DNA of 64,000 bases from Vibrio splendidus (lineage in GTDB: Bacteria > Pseudomonadota > Gammaproteobacteria > Enterobacterales > Vibrionaceae). Positions within the stretch are counted from its first letter, which is position 1; each line of letters opens with the position of its first letter. Position numbers and translations under genes: made by a program. A model generated the notes under the pieces. That model ran no database searches. It had not been told where the DNA came from and saw only the letters and a list, made by a program, of their open reading frames with translations. Location: NCBI RefSeq assembly GCF_002873455.1, contig NZ_MCUN01000006.1:62001-126000 (forward strand), in the 5' to 3' direction. Shown in pieces: positions 1-8,689 of the stretch.

Positions 1-973
1 TCGACAGACTCTTAATTAATAGTATTTTCTCGAATAAGTCATTTACATCACCTTCTCTAAAAATCAGCCCATTATACTCTGGCTGTAGGTAGTTTTTTAT
101 CCCATCAATATTGGAACCTAATACGGGACAGCCGCATGCCATCGCTTCAAGACCGACAAGACCTAAGCTCTCTGCTTTAGAAGGGAATATCAACACATCA
201 AAGCTTCTATATAAATCCGGTAATTCTGATTGTATTTTCTGCTCCTGATAAGATATGTAAGATTCTAAATTTTCTCTATTGATTTCTGATAAAAGACTCT
301 CTTTAAGCGAACCATTTCCAGTTATTGATAAATGAAAATCGATGCCTTCATCCTTAAGTTTTTTAGCTACCCTGGTCAACAAATGCACACCCTTAACTGG
401 CTCTAGACGCCCTACATACCCTAGGGTTAATTTTTTATTCTTAGCAAAATTTTTCTTTGGCGAGAAGAGATTAGTATCGATACCTCCAGAAGCATATACA
501 ACAATATTATCTTTACTAGCACCATATTGTTCAATAACCAACCTAGAATAAGACAGCGATGGAACAACTATCAGATCAGCGACATCAATCACCTTTTTAG
601 AAATATATCGCTTGAATTTAAAAGCTAGATTTGAAACATCATCATGTTGAAGAACATCTCCCCCGTGGATATTTATAATGATTTTTTTCTTATTGAATAA
701 GTTTAATAAAAGAATAGGTAGAGATGAATGAGATATATAATGAATATAAATGAAATCATACTTACCTAAAAACCCAAGAATAAAAGCCTTTATATAAAAA
801 AACAAATAACTTAAAGCTTTAGATAAAATACCAGTAGGTTTCCCACTTATTACAGCTTTATCAAAAGATATTTTTTCATGCTCTGAGAGCTTATCAACTA
901 TATTTCTAACAAATACACCGTAAGAAGGACTTTTTATAGCCGGGTACATATTTGAGACAAGTAAGAATTTCAT
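1..973 (-). CDS. Glycosyltransferase family 4 (GT-B), C-terminus cut by window edge
   Basis: Translating the minus strand from the ATG at 971-973 gives 324 residues with no stop before the window edge, beginning MKFLLVSNMYPAIKSPSYG. The N-terminal glycine-rich start, an inner VGRLEPVKGVHLL segment (the usual start of the GT1/GT4 donor domain) and a C-terminal PSKAESLGLVGLEAMACGCPVLGS stretch with the EX7E-type nucleotide-sugar site mark a GT4 retaining glycosyltransferase, probably cytoplasmic and acting on a lipid-linked glycan. It is the last gene seen of the minus-strand glycan operon and is AT-rich like its neighbours. About 275 bp separate it from the upstream cassette, so it may have its own promoter. 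Donor and acceptor sugars cannot be told. Confidence 0.85.
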   Translation of the reverse strand, partial: MKFLLVSNMYPAIKSPSYGVFVRNIVDKLSEHEKISFDKAVISGKPTGILSKALSYLFFYIKAFILGFLGKYDFIYIHYISHSSLPILLLNLFNKKKIIINIHGGDVLQHDDVSNLAFKFKRYISKKVIDVADLIVVPSLSYSRLVIEQYGASKDNIVVYASGGIDTNLFSPKKNFAKNKKLTLGYVGRLEPVKGVHLLTRVAKKLKDEGIDFHLSITGNGSLKESLLSEINRENLESYISYQEQKIQSELPDLYRSFDVLIFPSKAESLGLVGLEAMACGCPVLGSNIDGIKNYLQPEYNGLIFREGDVNDLFEKILLIKSLS

Positions 974-1248
974 AAATTATACTAACTTCTCCTTAAGAAT
1001 AATAGATTATTGGTATTTTTAACAACTAACAAAACCAACATAATTCACAATTACAGGATAGGAATAACACTTTTTTTTAACAAGGAACGTAAAAATATAA
1101 GTAACAATAATGATTCGACACATAAGTTAAAGCAGATTTCAACGAATTACTTAAAATTAAATATACGTAATAAAAGAGCGAACGCATGCAAAAACTTAGA
1201 GTGTTAGCCCTCTCATTAAAAACTGATTTTTCTGTTAATAAATATTCT
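974..1248. other. AT-rich intergenic gap
   Basis: This 275-bp stretch lies between two minus-strand genes. Open frames on either strand have no ribosome binding site or recognisable similarity. It is very AT-rich and could carry a promoter for the downstream glycosyltransferase, but I see no convincing -35/-10 pair. Confidence 0.4.
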
Positions 1249-2001
1249 CTAAAAGTTAGTTGCTTTATTACATATTTCTGAAGTGAGAAAAATTTCCAAG
1301 TCAGAAGGTATACCTAAACCATACATTCCATCGGCTTCACTACCTATATTATATATACCAATCGAATTACTCGCTTCAGCCATGTATGTATAAACTGGAG
1401 CAACATAAAACTCACCACCGCTACGAATGTTTTGTTCAACCATATAATCAGCATATTTACAAAAATCATTACCATTTGAGAAGTTATAAATTCCTACTGT
1501 CGCCTCGTCTGAAACTACAACTTTCTCCAAAACCTCTGTAACTAAACCAATATCATCGACTTTCGCATAAGACCACTTTGGATCATCAGCTTTCATTGTC
1601 AACATACTACCTGACAATTCTCGTGTTTGAATATCTTGAAGATACTCATTTATATCTACATCTACCCACTGATCGCTATTCGCAATCATTAACGGCTCAT
1701 TAGTCTCAAAATACTGACGAGCTTTCAAAACAGTAATAGCTGCACCTTCGGTCACACCATCAATTCCAACCACTTCATAGTCATCACATGCATCATCAAA
1801 GATCGAGAGTAAACTATATTTTTCAATGTGTTCATTCTGACATACAAATATAAATCGATGCTCACAAATTGGTTTAAGGTTATTAATCACGACCTCAATC
1901 ATGTGTTTACCATTCACATCGATTAAGGGTTTTGGTAATTCATAGCCTTCCTTTGCAAAGCGACTACCACGGCCAGCCATTGGTATTACAATATTTAACA
2001 T
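1249..2001 (-). CDS. Sugar-phosphate nucleotidyltransferase-like protein
   Basis: This 250-residue protein has the N-terminal signature of nucleotidyltransferases that activate sugars or polyol phosphates: MLNIVIPMAGRGSRF then LPKPLIDV, the G-x-G-x-R...K-P nucleotide-binding pattern of the NTP_transferase family. An MIANSDQWVDVD segment about residue 105 fits the metal-binding aspartate region. It starts one base after the cupin gene stops and is the last gene of a five-gene cassette (1249-4665). The family normally makes NDP-sugars or CDP-polyols; the substrate here is unknown. Similar short enzymes are common in capsule and O-antigen loci. Confidence 0.8.
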   Translation of the reverse strand: MLNIVIPMAGRGSRFAKEGYELPKPLIDVNGKHMIEVVINNLKPICEHRFIFVCQNEHIEKYSLLSIFDDACDDYEVVGIDGVTEGAAITVLKARQYFETNEPLMIANSDQWVDVDINEYLQDIQTRELSGSMLTMKADDPKWSYAKVDDIGLVTEVLEKVVVSDEATVGIYNFSNGNDFCKYADYMVEQNIRSGGEFYVAPVYTYMAEASNSIGIYNIGSEADGMYGLGIPSDLEIFLTSEICNKATNF

Positions 2002-2002
2002 T

Positions 2003-2326
2003 TTAATCCTCTAAATATTTATCGTTAAGTGCACCAGGGAGCTTTACTACGGTTGTCACCGTGTCTTCTAACGCTTCAAAATCAGTATACTCACCTGGAT
2101 TAATACGGATAATATCTCCAGATTCTAAAATATTATCCTTCATTCTTGCTTTACCCGAAACAATCATAGTGATTTCAGTGGCAATTCTATGGCAATGACT
2201 CGCTTCTTTATCGCCTTTAGTAAACCGCTGTACAGCTACCTCAACATCCGTTGTCTTATATAATGTTGGCTTAAACCCACCAACAAACCAACCACGAACA
2301 AAATCATCTATATTATGTTTATCCAC
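2003..2326 (-). CDS. Cupin-domain protein
   Basis: A 107-residue single-domain cupin. The metal-site pattern can be seen as SHCHRIATEITMIVSGKARM followed by LESGDIIRINPGEYTDF. The GTG start at 2324-2326 follows the TAA of the upstream gene (2327-2329) directly, so the two are almost certainly translationally coupled. Small cupins in glycan loci act as sugar isomerases/epimerases or as phosphosugar-binding proteins. Nothing in the sequence decides between these. Its place between two nucleotidyltransferase-fold proteins suggests that it acts on, or senses, the same precursor. Confidence 0.75.
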   Translation of the reverse strand: MDKHNIDDFVRGWFVGGFKPTLYKTTDVEVAVQRFTKGDKEASHCHRIATEITMIVSGKARMKDNILESGDIIRINPGEYTDFEALEDTVTTVVKLPGALNDKYLED

Positions 2327-3412
2327 TTATTTAGCCTCATATAGATAAGCTCTTAGCTCTTTTATCAAAAGTTGAGGTGTCCAGTCAATAACATCCGTAC
2401 CGACAAGCGTTGTTCCGTCAATGGTTAGTTCAAATTCAATAATTGACTCATGATCATTAGTTACATAGATATTATTAGCAACAAAACTTAACTCTGTTGT
2501 TGCATCAAAAATACCCTTAATGTAGTCATATACTACTGATTTTCCAACAAACCTTCCTGAAGGATCGGCAAGCACAGACGTCTGCGTCAAAAAGGAAGCT
2601 ACTTCGTCAATGTTCATAGTATTAAACGCGGCAACATACTCTTGTGTACTCTTTAGTACTTTGTCTTTATGCTGGTTTCTATCATTAAGAACTTTCTGCT
2701 CATAATTATTCAGTTCATGCTCATCAATCACATGAAAATAACACGCTTTATCAATATCTATTGCTCTCACTTTACCTTCATTTAAAATAACTTCATTAAG
2801 TGTTGGTGCGATATAGAAACTATTATTGGTTTTTACATCTTTTCGGATCATGGCTTTTGCCGATTCAAGAAACAAATTTACAGATTTAAAATAATAAAAT
2901 CCTGCAATTGCATTATTACTGATTGGCATTTTCTCAGCAGCTTGGGTTACCAGATGATTACTGTCTGTTTTAACATAGGACCATTTAGGGTGCTTCGCCT
3001 TAAATGTTAACACACCAGCATCAACCCCTTCACTTATAAAGGTATCAATATATTCATTAAGATCAATATCAAGCACCTGCTCAAAACTGGTAATAATAAG
3101 TGGCGCTTCATGATCCAACTCTTCAATAGCTAATAATGCTGAGCAAACTGCCCCTTGAGTATTACCATTAATGGAGCAGGTATGTACTTGATCTCCTAGT
3201 AAACCTAGTACATTAGGTAATTGATACTTATCAGCTTCTGGTTGAGGAAGTGCTACTGTTATCTTACATTCACGATTTAACTCTAAAAATGGCTTTGCAG
3301 CCCGCTCGATAAGTAACTTTCCGTCGATATCGGTAAATATCTTAGGGTATTTATTTTCAGAAGATACCTCAAAGGTATTCCCACCAGAAAGAGGAACTAA
3401 AATATTAAGCAT
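2327..3412 (-). CDS. Degenerate nucleotidyltransferase fused to a SnoaL/NTF2-like domain
   Basis: Residues 1 to about 230 follow the fold and order of the neighbouring nucleotidyltransferase (MLNILVPLSGG, YPKIFTDIDGKLLIE, a KAKHPKWSYVKTD segment matching KADDPKWSYAKVD in the 250-aa gene). However, the G-x-G-x-R nucleotide loop is replaced by SGGNTFEV, so it probably no longer transfers nucleotides. Residues about 255-361 (KSTQEYVAAFNTMNIDEVASFL...DPSGRFVGKSVVYDYIKGIF) look like a SnoaL/NTF2-like barrel. The start overlaps the HAD gene by 8 bases. Shared segments indicate that the two nucleotidyltransferase-fold genes are paralogs. A regulatory or scaffolding partner of the active copy is one reading; its function is not known. 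Confidence 0.7.
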   Translation of the reverse strand: MLNILVPLSGGNTFEVSSENKYPKIFTDIDGKLLIERAAKPFLELNRECKITVALPQPEADKYQLPNVLGLLGDQVHTCSINGNTQGAVCSALLAIEELDHEAPLIITSFEQVLDIDLNEYIDTFISEGVDAGVLTFKAKHPKWSYVKTDSNHLVTQAAEKMPISNNAIAGFYYFKSVNLFLESAKAMIRKDVKTNNSFYIAPTLNEVILNEGKVRAIDIDKACYFHVIDEHELNNYEQKVLNDRNQHKDKVLKSTQEYVAAFNTMNIDEVASFLTQTSVLADPSGRFVGKSVVYDYIKGIFDATTELSFVANNIYVTNDHESIIEFELTIDGTTLVGTDVIDWTPQLLIKELRAYLYEAK

Positions 3413-4040
3413 TTGATTCTACCTCTTGGATAAAACGGTTGATATTGTCAAAATTCACATCATGAATGGTTTCTACTTTCAAAACATGTGCTCCTGATGC
3501 TCTCGCCGCTCTCAACCCATGCTCATTATCCTCTACAATCACACACTCTTGGGGTGTTAAACCTAGTTTCGAAATAGCCAGATTGTAGATCTCTGGATCA
3601 GGCTTCCCTTTAGATACATCTTGATTAGAGAGATAGAAATCAAGGTATTGCATCAATGATGATTTTTCCATCATCACTTTCACTGTATTACGGATTGAAT
3701 TTGACGCGACAGCGATTTGATAGCCATTTTCTTTCAACTTCGATAACCCATATTGATGATGAAATATTGGCTTACATAATTGATGAGTAATATCCATTGT
3801 ATATTGTTGCTTCATTTCATTAATAAAACCGTGTAATGATTCAGGCAAGACATGTACTTTAGATAACATTCTCAGCTTTTCACCGGTTGACAAGCCATCA
3901 AATGTAGTTAAGTGATCATGGCGGCTAATCGTTAAACCAAAAATCTCAAGTGCTTTATTTAAGGCATCATAATGCCAATCTTTAGCATCAATCAATACAC
4001 CATCCATATCAAAAATAACGGCTTTGATCTTATTAGTCAT
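3405..4040 (-). CDS. HAD-superfamily phosphatase (beta-phosphoglucomutase-like)
   Basis: A 211-residue HAD hydrolase. Motif I is FDMDGVLID (nucleophile and acid/base aspartates), motif II is the ASNS segment, the motif III lysine is in KGKPDPEIY and motif IV is VEDNEHG. It belongs to the subfamily with an alpha-helical cap, which dephosphorylates small phosphosugars or polyol phosphates. I take the ATG at 4040 (MTNKIKAVIFD) rather than an in-frame start 45 bases upstream, because the shorter form begins just before motif I, as is normal. It overlaps the end of the GDPD-like gene by 8 bases and is followed by the pseudo-nucleotidyltransferase. Confidence 0.85.
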   Translation of the reverse strand: MTNKIKAVIFDMDGVLIDAKDWHYDALNKALEIFGLTISRHDHLTTFDGLSTGEKLRMLSKVHVLPESLHGFINEMKQQYTMDITHQLCKPIFHHQYGLSKLKENGYQIAVASNSIRNTVKVMMEKSSLMQYLDFYLSNQDVSKGKPDPEIYNLAISKLGLTPQECVIVEDNEHGLRAARASGAHVLKVETIHDVNFDNINRFIQEVESNA

Positions 4041-4665
4041 AGAAATAATCTCTTGCTTTAGAAGGGAAATCAGTACACAGGCCAATATATTTTGACCATT
4101 GAGGATTGCTATTCAATAGTTTTTTAAGAGTTTGCCAGTAAAAAGATTCATCTTTCTTGTGAAGTTCAGGTGAGACTAATACTACTTTCTTACCATCTTT
4201 TACAAACTGTTCTAGTATATCTATTGCCAACGTCTCATCCGTAAAGTTATCTAACCAGATACCATCGCTCTTATCATAGAGTGCTGGAGACGTTTCAATC
4301 TCAGAGTATCGACTATAAACCATCATATCCTTACGGATATACCCTAGCATATCCGGTACTGACATATCGAAGTAAAAGTGTCTATTTGCAATATCGTTTG
4401 CTTTTAGTGTTTGTTGTAGGCCATCAGCCTTTACATTTAATGCTAGCGTTAATTCATCATCATATTGGCTACAGATTTGTAAAAATGTATCAAACCTCAT
4501 CGAGTTATCATTTGGCATGTCATGACTGATAACCAATTTTTCAGTATGGTCCCTCAAGTCTGTTTCAATACCAAATCCATTAGATAAAGCTCTAATGAAA
4601 GCTATTTCAGTATTTTGCTCAGAAGCATCTAGCCAAAAGCCTCTGTGGGCGATGATATCTATCAT
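4033..4665 (-). CDS. Glycerophosphodiester phosphodiesterase-like (PI-PLC superfamily) protein
   Basis: This 210-residue protein opens with MIDIIAHRGFW, then QNTEIAFIRALSNGFGIETDLRD and LVISHD. These are the HRG, ENT-like, E-x-D and HD positions that form the metal/phosphate site in GDPD enzymes. It has no signal peptide, so it is cytoplasmic, and it is shorter than the roughly 240-250 residues typical of GDPD. An AAGGGAC ribosome binding site precedes the ATG. It is the first gene of the five-gene cassette, and the 139-bp gap upstream could hold the cassette promoter. A phosphodiesterase beside a HAD phosphatase and a nucleotidyltransferase suggests metabolism of a phospho-linked polyol or sugar decoration; that is inference. 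Confidence 0.75.
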   Translation of the reverse strand: MIDIIAHRGFWLDASEQNTEIAFIRALSNGFGIETDLRDHTEKLVISHDMPNDNSMRFDTFLQICSQYDDELTLALNVKADGLQQTLKANDIANRHFYFDMSVPDMLGYIRKDMMVYSRYSEIETSPALYDKSDGIWLDNFTDETLAIDILEQFVKDGKKVVLVSPELHKKDESFYWQTLKKLLNSNPQWSKYIGLCTDFPSKARDYFYD

Positions 4666-4804
4666 TATTGTCCCTTAATTATTTGAATTATAGTTAATAA
4701 TTTACCAATCAAACAACCCTAAAAACACTCGAATTAATGGCTGCATTTTATTAACAGTTTGATCTCACCCTACCCCCAGCATAAATCAGAGATATAAACA
4801 CGAC

Positions 4805-5556
4805 CTATGAGTGTATCATTCTATTTAACTTGTTCTTTACTCTATAAGAGAAAATATTCAGTTTAGTTAGAGGCTTGAGGTCTGATATATTACGATGATA
4901 TCTTAGCTGTAGCTTTGTATCAATTGTAACAAACCTCTCATAACAGCTAAAGACTCCTGCTACAGATGATTTAATTTCAATTGGCACTAATTTGTCCACT
5001 TCAAAAATCTCCATTTCTTCAAGCATCAATCTATATGCATATTCTACGTTCAAAGTGTCAATGCGAGAGAGTTCATGACCTTTAACCTTCATATAAGCGA
5101 ATCCGATTTTAGATTCTGCCGGAACTGTATCACGTAGTAAATTAAACTTATCGGATTCAGCATTATTTTCTAGATAATTCTTAAGGTATTGGAAAGTTTT
5201 TTTTAATACTTCTACATCAGCGATCATAATATGGTCTGAAATATGAAAAGGCGCATAAGATACATTCCTAGTAAAGACATTACATGTTAGTATTTTATTC
5301 TCACTAAACCACTCAAAACACATAGACAATGAAGGTATATATTCTGAGAATTATGTATTTTCTGGCAAGTACTATAGCTAGGTTTCTTTGTGAAAACTTG
5401 CTTATGCCCTACCATCAGGACAGGATCTCCCTCCCAGTTTGATATTATTATATTTTTAAATACTTCATTATATTCGATTTGTTTTATGATATTAGGGTGA
5501 TAAGGTCCAGATATCAATAGAGTAAAATCTTTACATTTTTTACTATTTTCCATCAT
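4805..5556 (-). pseudogene. WavE-like LPS glycosyltransferase, disrupted by frameshift/deletion
   Basis: Two adjoining open frames form one broken gene. The 5' part (5287-5556) carries LLISGPYHPNIIK, IIISNWEGDP and NSQNIYL, the N-terminal features of the WavE LPS-synthesis family, then ends at a stop after LSGLVRIKY. The 3' part (4805 to about 5323), in another frame, carries ENKILTCNVFTRN and PFHISDHIMIAD, matching the later KILT-N and HPSDHI features of the same family. The middle segment expected between them (a KYVIK-R-DEYY-type stretch with the catalytic acidic residues) is missing, so a small internal deletion as well as a frameshift is likely. Sequencing error alone would not explain the lost segment. 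It is probably inactive. Confidence 0.65.
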
Positions 5557-5757
5557 TAATCCTCTGGGTGTTAATAAAGATAAGGTTCAGTTTAGCATTA
5601 TTCATAGGAACCGCACTAACACCCTTGATATATAAAACAGTTAATTATCTGGCTAATTTCATGCCCCTAAAATTAAAATATTATCGTATTAATAATTATA
5701 TTAGTGTCTAAACAGCCTTTATAGACAATCGTTCAGTCCTTTAAATTTTAAGAATCT

Positions 5758-7515
5758 TCATGTGTTTCCCTTCCCCGGAGCTACCTCCCCTCTAACTGAC
5801 AAGTCTATTTTATACCTTTCTGATAATTGATAAATCTCGTTAGCCCATTCATCAGTACACCATTTCCCTTTCGATATTGCAGTTGCAATGTGAGGGAAGT
5901 GATTATTAATTAATAGATACTTACCTATTTTCCTATTCCCCTTGACCGATGAGAATCGTAAATTACTACGACAGCATTTATCCTCAAAACTATATATATC
6001 ATCATCAAAGCCGCTTAAAAAAGATACCATTTCCTTTAATTTCATAATTGATGGTTGTACCGAGCATGAATAGCCACCAACATTTTCAACCAGACCAGGA
6101 AAACAAATATGATCGGTTTTATTATCGATATAATTGGTATCAACTAATTTAATATAGTATTCATTCGAGTTATCTAAATAGTGAAGTAATGAATTTAAAT
6201 ACACACTGTCAACTTTGTCGTATAACGGCATATCTTCATGTGAAAAATAAATGTATTTAAACCTTTTCATAATATGCAAAAATGAACGACGTAAACGTTC
6301 GGTATATGGCTCTTCATTATTATAGGTGACTAATTCAATATTTTTTGCCCCTAATATATGGCCAAAGCTCAACCTCGTCTCTTCACTTTCATCAGAGATC
6401 AGAATAATTTTTTCACATGAATTAGAAATATTCTCCAGAGCTTGATTTACCACCATTTCCCAACAATCAGAAAACGATGAGTGGGAATATATTACATAAG
6501 CATATTTAACAGGGTTTATTTCAAAACCATTGGAAGGTGTATTAAAGTCATTTACATGAAGAAATCTAGTATTCTCCCTTAAACCTTTTGACATCACGAA
6601 ATATTTTAACATCGCATGAATATTTAAAGCCTGATAATTTGGATATACGACTAATGATTTACTTTTAGGTAAATGGCTATTTTCACCAGTAATTATTGGT
6701 TTGTCTATATAATCATTTACTCTGCGTAATATACTATTAGCTTTATTATATATTTTACCTTCATTTAGATAACCACAAATATCAATAAGCAAACTACGAG
6801 TTAAATTTGCAAGTTTCGCACTCCCAATGCTTATTTTTTTTTCAACTCGACTTTTTTTCTTTTTAGCAATAGCTAGAGGCCAACCTGTTTCTGTAAATTC
6901 TTTAAAGAAATCATTATTCCCTGATAAACAATCAATAATAAATTCACTATACTGGGTGAAGTTTTGTGCTGTTTCCTTATTAGTCAGAAACCACATATCA
7001 GGATAACCTTCATCGATTTCATTATAATAAGGCATATATAGATAGTTATTGGGAAGAGCCCCATCAACCACTATCTGATGAACATCTTTACTACCAGAAC
7101 AGCCTTGATCCCATCTTGCCGCAAGTACCCAATCACTCTGAGAAATATCTAGCCCTTCTAATAGAGAGATAGCTTTACTTCTTGACTCCGATATACCAAT
7201 TAAGCTTTGAGGTGAAATTCTAGACCACGTTGATTTACTTCGTTTAATGCCAATTTCAAATTTGTCCACAGGCTGAATAACTGGACCATATATTCCAATA
7301 TATGATGGTTGTTTTTCTGATGCGATAAGTACAGGGCTATATACGTTCTTTACAAGGTACTCAAACTCAGGGTTCCAGCAGTGCCCTACAACATTCAATA
7401 TTTCAACATTTGGTAAGCCCCTCTGGATGTTTATAAAACCACGCCAGAAAGAATGTAAATTTGCAGAATTTTCTCGACAAATATGTCCTGAAATACATAT
7501 CGTTAGACTTTTCAT
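5758..7515 (-). CDS. Large putative bi-domain glycan-synthesis protein, unrecognised
   Basis: A 585-residue protein with no signal peptide or clear membrane segment. The N-terminal half (LTICISGHICRENS, FWRGFINIQRGLPNVEIL, WVLAARWDQG) resembles proteins that fetch a glycan-related position using an ARWD-type acidic motif. The C-terminal half (EKIILISDESEE..., YIYFSHEDMPLYDKV) has an acidic HEDM motif reminiscent of GT-A transferases. The ATG at 7515 shares a base with the wecB stop (TGATG), and a GGAG motif lies within the wecB end, so the pair is coupled. I use the ATG rather than the preceding GTG. It is most likely a two-domain glycosyltransferase of the locus; no family is assigned. Confidence 0.55.
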   Translation of the reverse strand: MKSLTICISGHICRENSANLHSFWRGFINIQRGLPNVEILNVVGHCWNPEFEYLVKNVYSPVLIASEKQPSYIGIYGPVIQPVDKFEIGIKRSKSTWSRISPQSLIGISESRSKAISLLEGLDISQSDWVLAARWDQGCSGSKDVHQIVVDGALPNNYLYMPYYNEIDEGYPDMWFLTNKETAQNFTQYSEFIIDCLSGNNDFFKEFTETGWPLAIAKKKKSRVEKKISIGSAKLANLTRSLLIDICGYLNEGKIYNKANSILRRVNDYIDKPIITGENSHLPKSKSLVVYPNYQALNIHAMLKYFVMSKGLRENTRFLHVNDFNTPSNGFEINPVKYAYVIYSHSSFSDCWEMVVNQALENISNSCEKIILISDESEETRLSFGHILGAKNIELVTYNNEEPYTERLRRSFLHIMKRFKYIYFSHEDMPLYDKVDSVYLNSLLHYLDNSNEYYIKLVDTNYIDNKTDHICFPGLVENVGGYSCSVQPSIMKLKEMVSFLSGFDDDIYSFEDKCCRSNLRFSSVKGNRKIGKYLLINNHFPHIATAISKGKWCTDEWANEIYQLSERYKIDLSVRGEVAPGKGNT

Positions 7516-8675
7516 CACATCTCCGTAAGTTGGCCATTCATATCTTTAGAAAGCAAGCGTAATCTATCTACAATCCTAACAGAGGCTTTTCCATCACCAT
7601 ACGGATTATGGGCTTGACTCATCTCAGCATATTGATCTTGATTGCTCAACAGTACCGATGTTTCATAGATTATTTTATTGGTATCTGTGCCAACTAATTT
7701 TACCGTACCAGCACTAATAGCCTCTGGTCTCTCAGTTGTTTCTCTCATCACCAACACCGGTTTTCCTAATGAAGGTGCTTCTTCCTGTATCCCTCCGGAA
7801 TCAGTCAATATAAGATATGACTGATCCATTAGATATACGAAAGGTAAATAATCTTGTGGGGGAATTAAAAAGATATTCTTACTATCAGATAATTTACTTT
7901 CTACAATATCTTTTACATTGGGATTTAAATGTACTGGGTATACAATTTGCACATCATCCTCAAAATCTTGAGCAATTCTAAGTAGAGCTTCGCATATACG
8001 CTCAAAGCCACCTCCAAAACTTTCTCGTCGATGTCCAGTAACTAAGATGAGCTTTTTATTTTTATCCAAAAATCTGAATGCTGACTCCATATTCAATAAC
8101 AAGTCGTTATCTCTAGAAATTTTGTCTTTAACCCAGAGCAGTGCATCAATGACTGTATTACCTGTTATATCAATAACTTTCTCATTATAACCTTCTTTTA
8201 CAAGGTTTAACTTTGACGATTCTGTTGGTGCAAAGTGAAAATCAGCTAAGGTAGCTGTCAGTTTACGATTTGCCTCTTCAGGCCATGGTGAGTATATGTT
8301 CCCAGTTCTAAGTCCTGCTTCTACATGCGCAACCGGGATTTTCAAATAATAAGCAGCTAAAGCGGCAGAAAATGTTGTCGTAGTATCCCCATGAACGATA
8401 ACCACATCAGGATTAAATGCCTCTAGAACCTCTTTCATTTGCGTTACGATAAGCGAGGTTACATCAAATAAGGTTTGTCCAGAAGTCATGATATTAAGGT
8501 CATAATCTGGCTTAATTTCAAATAAGTCTAATACTTGGTCGAGCATCTCTCGATGTTGAGCAGTTACGCAAACTCTAGATTCTATTGATACGTTTTTTTT
8601 TAGACATTGAACTAATGGAGCCATTTTAATTGCTTCAGGTCTAGTTCCAAAGACCGTTAGTACTTTTTTTAACAT
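7515..8675 (-). CDS. wecB: UDP-N-acetylglucosamine 2-epimerase (non-hydrolysing)
   Basis: The 386-residue product interconverts UDP-GlcNAc and UDP-ManNAc. It matches E. coli WecB from end to end as I recall it: [18 protein letters not shown] at the start, [39 protein letters not shown] and [22 protein letters not shown]. All these loops line the UDP/active-site cleft and all are intact. It lies directly downstream of a wecE homolog and is coupled to the next gene. Together with wecE, rfbA and rfbB it gives the Fuc4N/ManNAc-type precursor set known from enterobacterial common antigen; here it probably serves the O-antigen. No wecC lies next to it, although ugd and other dehydrogenases are elsewhere. 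Confidence 0.95.
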   Translation of the reverse strand: MLKKVLTVFGTRPEAIKMAPLVQCLKKNVSIESRVCVTAQHREMLDQVLDLFEIKPDYDLNIMTSGQTLFDVTSLIVTQMKEVLEAFNPDVVIVHGDTTTTFSAALAAYYLKIPVAHVEAGLRTGNIYSPWPEEANRKLTATLADFHFAPTESSKLNLVKEGYNEKVIDITGNTVIDALLWVKDKISRDNDLLLNMESAFRFLDKNKKLILVTGHRRESFGGGFERICEALLRIAQDFEDDVQIVYPVHLNPNVKDIVESKLSDSKNIFLIPPQDYLPFVYLMDQSYLILTDSGGIQEEAPSLGKPVLVMRETTERPEAISAGTVKLVGTDTNKIIYETSVLLSNQDQYAEMSQAHNPYGDGKASVRIVDRLRLLSKDMNGQLTEM

Positions 8676-8689
8676 TACAATACCTTACC

